A DNA stretch of 64,000 nt, taken from positions 1 to 64,000 of the forward strand of contig CAINGK010000187.1 in NCBI GenBank assembly GCA_903848465.1, in the 5' to 3' direction. Of this stretch, positions 62,001 through 64,000 are shown piece by piece. Positions within the stretch are counted from its first letter, which is position 1. The number at the start of each line of letters is the position of its first letter. The notes beneath the pieces are model-generated. The model was given only the letters and a program-made list of their open reading frames with translations. It did no database searches and was not told the origin of the DNA. The stretch is from an uncultured Verrucomicrobiota bacterium (GTDB taxonomy: Bacteria > Verrucomicrobiota > Verrucomicrobiia > Verrucomicrobiales > Verrucomicrobiaceae). A program made the position numbers and the translations under genes.

Positions 62001-64000
62001 CCCACGGTGAGCGTGTTCGTGGCAGTGGTGGCACTGGTGCTGAAGGTCGAGCCAGCCCCGGCGTTGGTGCCCCAAGCGGTACCGTTGTTGCTCAGTGTCG
62101 GAGTATTGGCCACATAGCCTCCGGTGCTGGAATTCAGGCCGTTGATGGCTTGATTGTAACCACCCAGGTCGAAGGTGCCGGCGACCGTCAAACCATTGAG
62201 GACGGTGTTGCCCGCGATAGTCACATCACCTTTGCCTGCGCCAAAGGGCAGAGCATTGAGCACTGCCATCTTCAACGTGCCAGCGCTGATGAGCGTCGCC
62301 CCGGAGTAGGTATTCTGGCTGGCATTGGCGTTGGTGTTTGAACCACCGAGGGTCTGCGTGCCCGCTCCGTACTTCGTCAGCCCCAGAGTGCCGCTGATGA
62401 CACCGGTGAAGTAACTCAAGCCCGTGCTCGCCACGCCTGCGTTGGCAGCAGCCAAGCTGTTGGCGCTGATGTTGTCCAGTTGATTGGATGCCGCGGCATT
62501 TGCGGCGCTGCCACCCAGGTTCAATGTGCCTCCGGTTCCCGTGACGCTGCCGCCGCCGGCAAGGCCGTCGATCGCTTCACTCTGCGTGCCAAGGCTGAAG
62601 GTGCCGCCCGTTTTGACGACCACGCTGCTGCTGTCTGCGATCTGATCACCGACCGTGCCGGTGATATTCGCCGTCGCGCCGCTGTCCACGATCAGGGCCG
62701 CCCCGCCGACACCACCGCTGACAGCATGAACCGACGTCGAGGAAGTCTTTGCAAGGTTTAAAGTACCCGCGACCACTTCCACGCTCAAGTTGGCATTGTC
62801 CGTTGAACCGCTGAGAGTCAGGGTACCAGCCCCCGTTTTCTGCAGGATGCCTGCCACACCCGCGATCCCGCTCATGCCAGAAGCTGCCGTGGTGGTGCCC
62901 TGCACCACGGTACCGGCGGCATTCGGCACATCAAAAACGCTGAAGCTGCTCACGGTCGCCCCATAGACGAGATTGTTGCTGGTGCTTCCAGCATAGCGGA
63001 TGGCACCGCCGTTGAGGTTGATGTTCGTCAAGCCCACCGTAGGGCTGCCAAAGCTCTTCCCTGCAATGCTGCCGTCTGTGTATTCAAGGATGCCACTGTT
63101 AATGAAGATGCCACCCGTGTAGGTGTTCGCCCCTGAGAGCACCACCCTGCCGGTACCGGCGATCACCACGGGCGTGGTGCCCGTCGTGCCGTTGTTGGGC
63201 ACAATCGCAGAGCTGATGGTCAATGCATTGCTCGAATTGTTGATGAGCACTAGGTCACCCAGCGTGTTGGTGGTCGTACCCCCGGCCATGATGCTGCCGC
63301 CGCTGATGGTCAGCGCCCCAGAGCCGCTGGCAATGAGAATACCACCGGCATTGGTCACACCACCGCCTGCCGCACCGCCCGTGCCCAGTTCAAGGAACCC
63401 GGAGGTCAGGCTCAGGGTGCGAGCGCTGGTGTCGCTGAATTTCAGGGTGTTGATCTGGTTCGGTGCAGCCAGAGTACCAGTAGCAGCCAGCGTCACGGTG
63501 GGACCGGTCGTGTTGCTGTCGATAATGTAGTTGGCATTGGCGCTGCTGGTGATGGTCGGAGCCGCTGATGTCCCCGTGAGCACCGTGTAGCTTGTGCTCA
63601 GGTATTGGCTGATGGCCGTGCCGCTGGCAGCAGCCCAGTCGTTGCCATTCCAGGTGGTGGCACCATTGACCAATCCGGCAATGGCTGGCGTGGCCGAGGT
63701 GACTGTTCCGGTGGGCACCGCGAAATTGAGGTAGCTGCCCGTGGTGCGGGTGATGGCACCCAGGGTCAGCGCCAAGCTTCCGGTGAGGTTGATGTTATTC
63801 GAGCGCGGATTGACGGTGACCGCCGAAGCCCCCGTGCCCAGGGACTGAGCGGTGGTACCCGTGATCTGCAAGGTGCCGCCACCGCCGAACACACCGCTGG
63901 TGGTGCCGAGGACCAAAGGAATGCTGGCCGAAGTCATCGAACCAAAGAAGTTGGCCGCCGCTGTGGCACCATCGAGCACCAGGGTGCCTGCAAAGATGTT
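59021..64000 (-). CDS. Giant autotransporter-associated beta-strand repeat protein with PEP-CTERM (5' end outside window)
   Basis: At least 1659 residues are in the window and the frame stays open to base 64000, so the start is beyond the right edge; the track start is only an internal GTG. The body is Gly/Thr/Ser/Asn-rich with many repeats of the autotransporter-associated beta-strand type (GITKTGAGKLALTNTNTYSG, LQKTGAGTLTLSGSTDN, LTKYGAGTQTLGGSN). The C-terminus has a PEP-CTERM sorting signal: VVPEPSRALLLMFGLLGL followed by RRRRR. Such proteins are processed by exosortase and form long beta-helical surface fibres. There is no beta-barrel autotransporter domain. Function may be adhesion or matrix; substrate unknown. 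Confidence 0.9.
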   Translation of the reverse strand, partial: NIFAGTLVLDGATAAANFFGSMTSASIPLVLGTTSGVFGGGGTLQITGTTAQSLGTGASAVTVNPRSNNINLTGSLALTLGAITRTTGSYLNFAVPTGTVTSATPAIAGLVNGATTWNGNDWAAASGTAISQYLSTSYTVLTGTSAAPTITSSANANYIIDSNTTGPTVTLAATGTLAAPNQINTLKFSDTSARTLSLTSGFLELGTGGAAGGGVTNAGGILIASGSGALTISGGSIMAGGTTTNTLGDLVLINNSSNALTISSAIVPNNGTTGTTPVVIAGTGRVVLSGANTYTGGIFINSGILEYTDGSIAGKSFGSPTVGLTNINLNGGAIRYAGSTSNNLVYGATVSSFSVFDVPNAAGTVVQGTTTAASGMSGIAGVAGILQKTGAGTLTLSGSTDNANLSVEVVAGTLNLAKTSSTSVHAVSGGVGGAALIVDSGATANITGTVGDQIADSSSVVVKTGGTFSLGTQSEAIDGLAGGGSVTGTGGTLNLGGSAANAAASNQLDNISANSLAAANAGVASTGLSYFTGVISGTLGLTKYGAGTQTLGGSNTNANASQNTYSGATLISAGTLKMAVLNALPFGAGKGDVTIAGNTVLNGLTVAGTFDLGGYNQAINGLNSSTGGYVANTPTLSNNGTAWGTNAGAGSTFSTSATTATNTLTVGNNNAGGSFNGSLQDGLTVIPVAGTGAGTAVTGKLAFTKVGTGTQTLSGINYYSGATTIQSVTGSPGTLALSSSVVNNNIALSSLIVVGDVSGNSGAVLDVSGITTSGGFQLQGTAVANTSVAQTLTGFGTVNGAVTALTGSTINAGAVGTVGTLNFGSTLAFNSGSTLVVDVGAGASNADKLAIVGAATITTGANISFNVLSTLDQGNYVLATAASGLNSAAFTGSAPTNYRLLATATELDLTHKADQSFTTSSPGSSVNAFINTSISLTGSLTNTAPASSSALAVGLASTGTLIVDTFTPSNGSTVAVGSPQSVMGTIHTTGTAGSGLGWQVTNTDSNAVTTSASISGTVNVFLHGTPTKTADLTFATVHTGATLSAQSVTISNRTFGTPVTNAAGITWTAGSVSGSITGGGSASSGVVASGGGSSYSYSTSTATAGNKSGSQVFTFADDTSILGNGSLGTLTVNASSIVYSGQAIWAMSIGGSWGASSAAATNGNWTADGNALAGNSSNAALPGVDSSLSVGDTATFGNAIGATSQTITLDAATPSLAGITFNNTLGGSYTLAAGSGSNSVNLQSGATIADTIADTNGSNTISAPIAMGSSNTVGVSVANSGDTLTFSGVVSGSGSGITKTGAGKLALTNTNTYSGQTNINGGVVSVSTAANLGDASATNTIGIAGGTLQSTGTFDAGTNRAVALGTGGGTVDVTGTNALTLSGTISGSTSLTKTDSGSLIVTANNNSYSGNITVSGGKLEVDNTPSLITDSGTGSGTVTVSSGRITGSGTVSSTILNTGAVLAPGVGADTALINSNQTLTFTSVTANTGSKIELGISAPTVQVPGLYTQGYYGTNHEATALAYLQGSGSSSLATWDTTTPATTAGLQNYDFLKINGSLSVVSGTPGIITVLDRGYTTTGMGAQIGDVFKLIDWSGTLSGGFTGTGSELALPDLSASGLSWDSTALTTYGILVVVPEPSRALLLMFGLLGLMIRRRRRGL

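Noticed and set aside
59021-64000. Possible CRISPR or tandem DNA repeat in the repeat-rich region
   Set aside because: Repetition is at protein level with varied DNA; no constant repeat and spacer pattern exists.

Overview
The window looks like chromosomal DNA of a Verrucomicrobiota bacterium (Verrucomicrobiaceae/Prosthecobacter-like). This is inferred from the gene families present: many secreted S1-type sulfatases, two large secreted PVC-type cytochrome c proteins (beta-propeller plus CxxCH), a Tat-exported Gfo/Idh/MocA protein, a ThuA-like protein, a giant PEP-CTERM protein made of autotransporter-associated beta-strand repeats, and a sigma factor paired with a Ser/Thr kinase-TPR protein. 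The DNA is GC-rich, most starts lack a good Shine-Dalgarno sequence, and several gene pairs overlap by ATGA. The six-frame track uses TTG/GTG starts, so many starts were moved to an internal ATG in front of a signal peptide.

Layout. 1-5.4 kb: end of an ISL3-like transposase, a sulfatase, a Ser/Thr kinase-TPR gene with its sigma factor, then three small secreted peptides, two of which are tandem 52-residue paralogues missing from the ORF track. 5.7-10.1 kb: a CFI-box-CTERM protein, a 34-residue membrane peptide, secreted unknowns, a ThuA-like protein and a thioredoxin/MsrA-like protein. 10.2-13.3 kb: SDR, DUF1348, PNPOx-like and DsrE-like genes divergent from a LysR regulator. 13.3-18.4 kb: GH25-like lipoprotein, sulfatase, and a nitric-oxide/haem cluster (group III truncated haemoglobin coupled to NnrS, divergent from an exported metal-binding/group I haemoglobin fusion). 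18.4-24.8 kb: esterase, HGSNAT-like membrane protein, amine-oxidase-like flavoprotein, SDR, beta-helix protein. 24.9-26.1 kb: DEAD-box helicase.

26.2-40.3 kb is the centrepiece: four tandem sulfatases on the plus strand converge on a minus-strand block of four sulfatases and a GH39 glycosidase. With the genes at 314 and 14362 the window holds ten sulfatases, all with a sulfatase signature cysteine. Three minus-strand sulfatase genes share a promoter-like motif (TTTGCTGAGATGTY, 13-14 nt, CGTTA) ending 7-13 nt before the start codon, which suggests one regulon with very short leaders, possibly driven by an ECF-type sigma factor. No TonB/SusCD transport genes are present. GH39, sulfatases and an HGSNAT-like protein together would fit a sulfated, perhaps uronic-acid-containing glycan, but that is inference.

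40.3-64 kb: a bacterial Whirly-like single-stranded-DNA-binding candidate, a P450, a 1632-residue PVC cytochrome interrupted in frame by several palindromic repeats, MoaE, class I fumarase, a 29-residue basic peptide, YqgE/AlgH, a Gfo/Idh/MocA protein, RecD2-type helicase, PAS-AraC regulator, a second PVC cytochrome, a TPP-dependent E1 alpha subunit, and the giant PEP-CTERM protein that runs off the right edge.

The strongest candidates for something undescribed are the shared sulfatase promoter motif, the in-frame palindromic insertions in the PVC cytochrome gene, the tandem secreted micro-peptides, the Whirly-like gene divergent from a sulfatase promoter, and the haemoglobin fusion.
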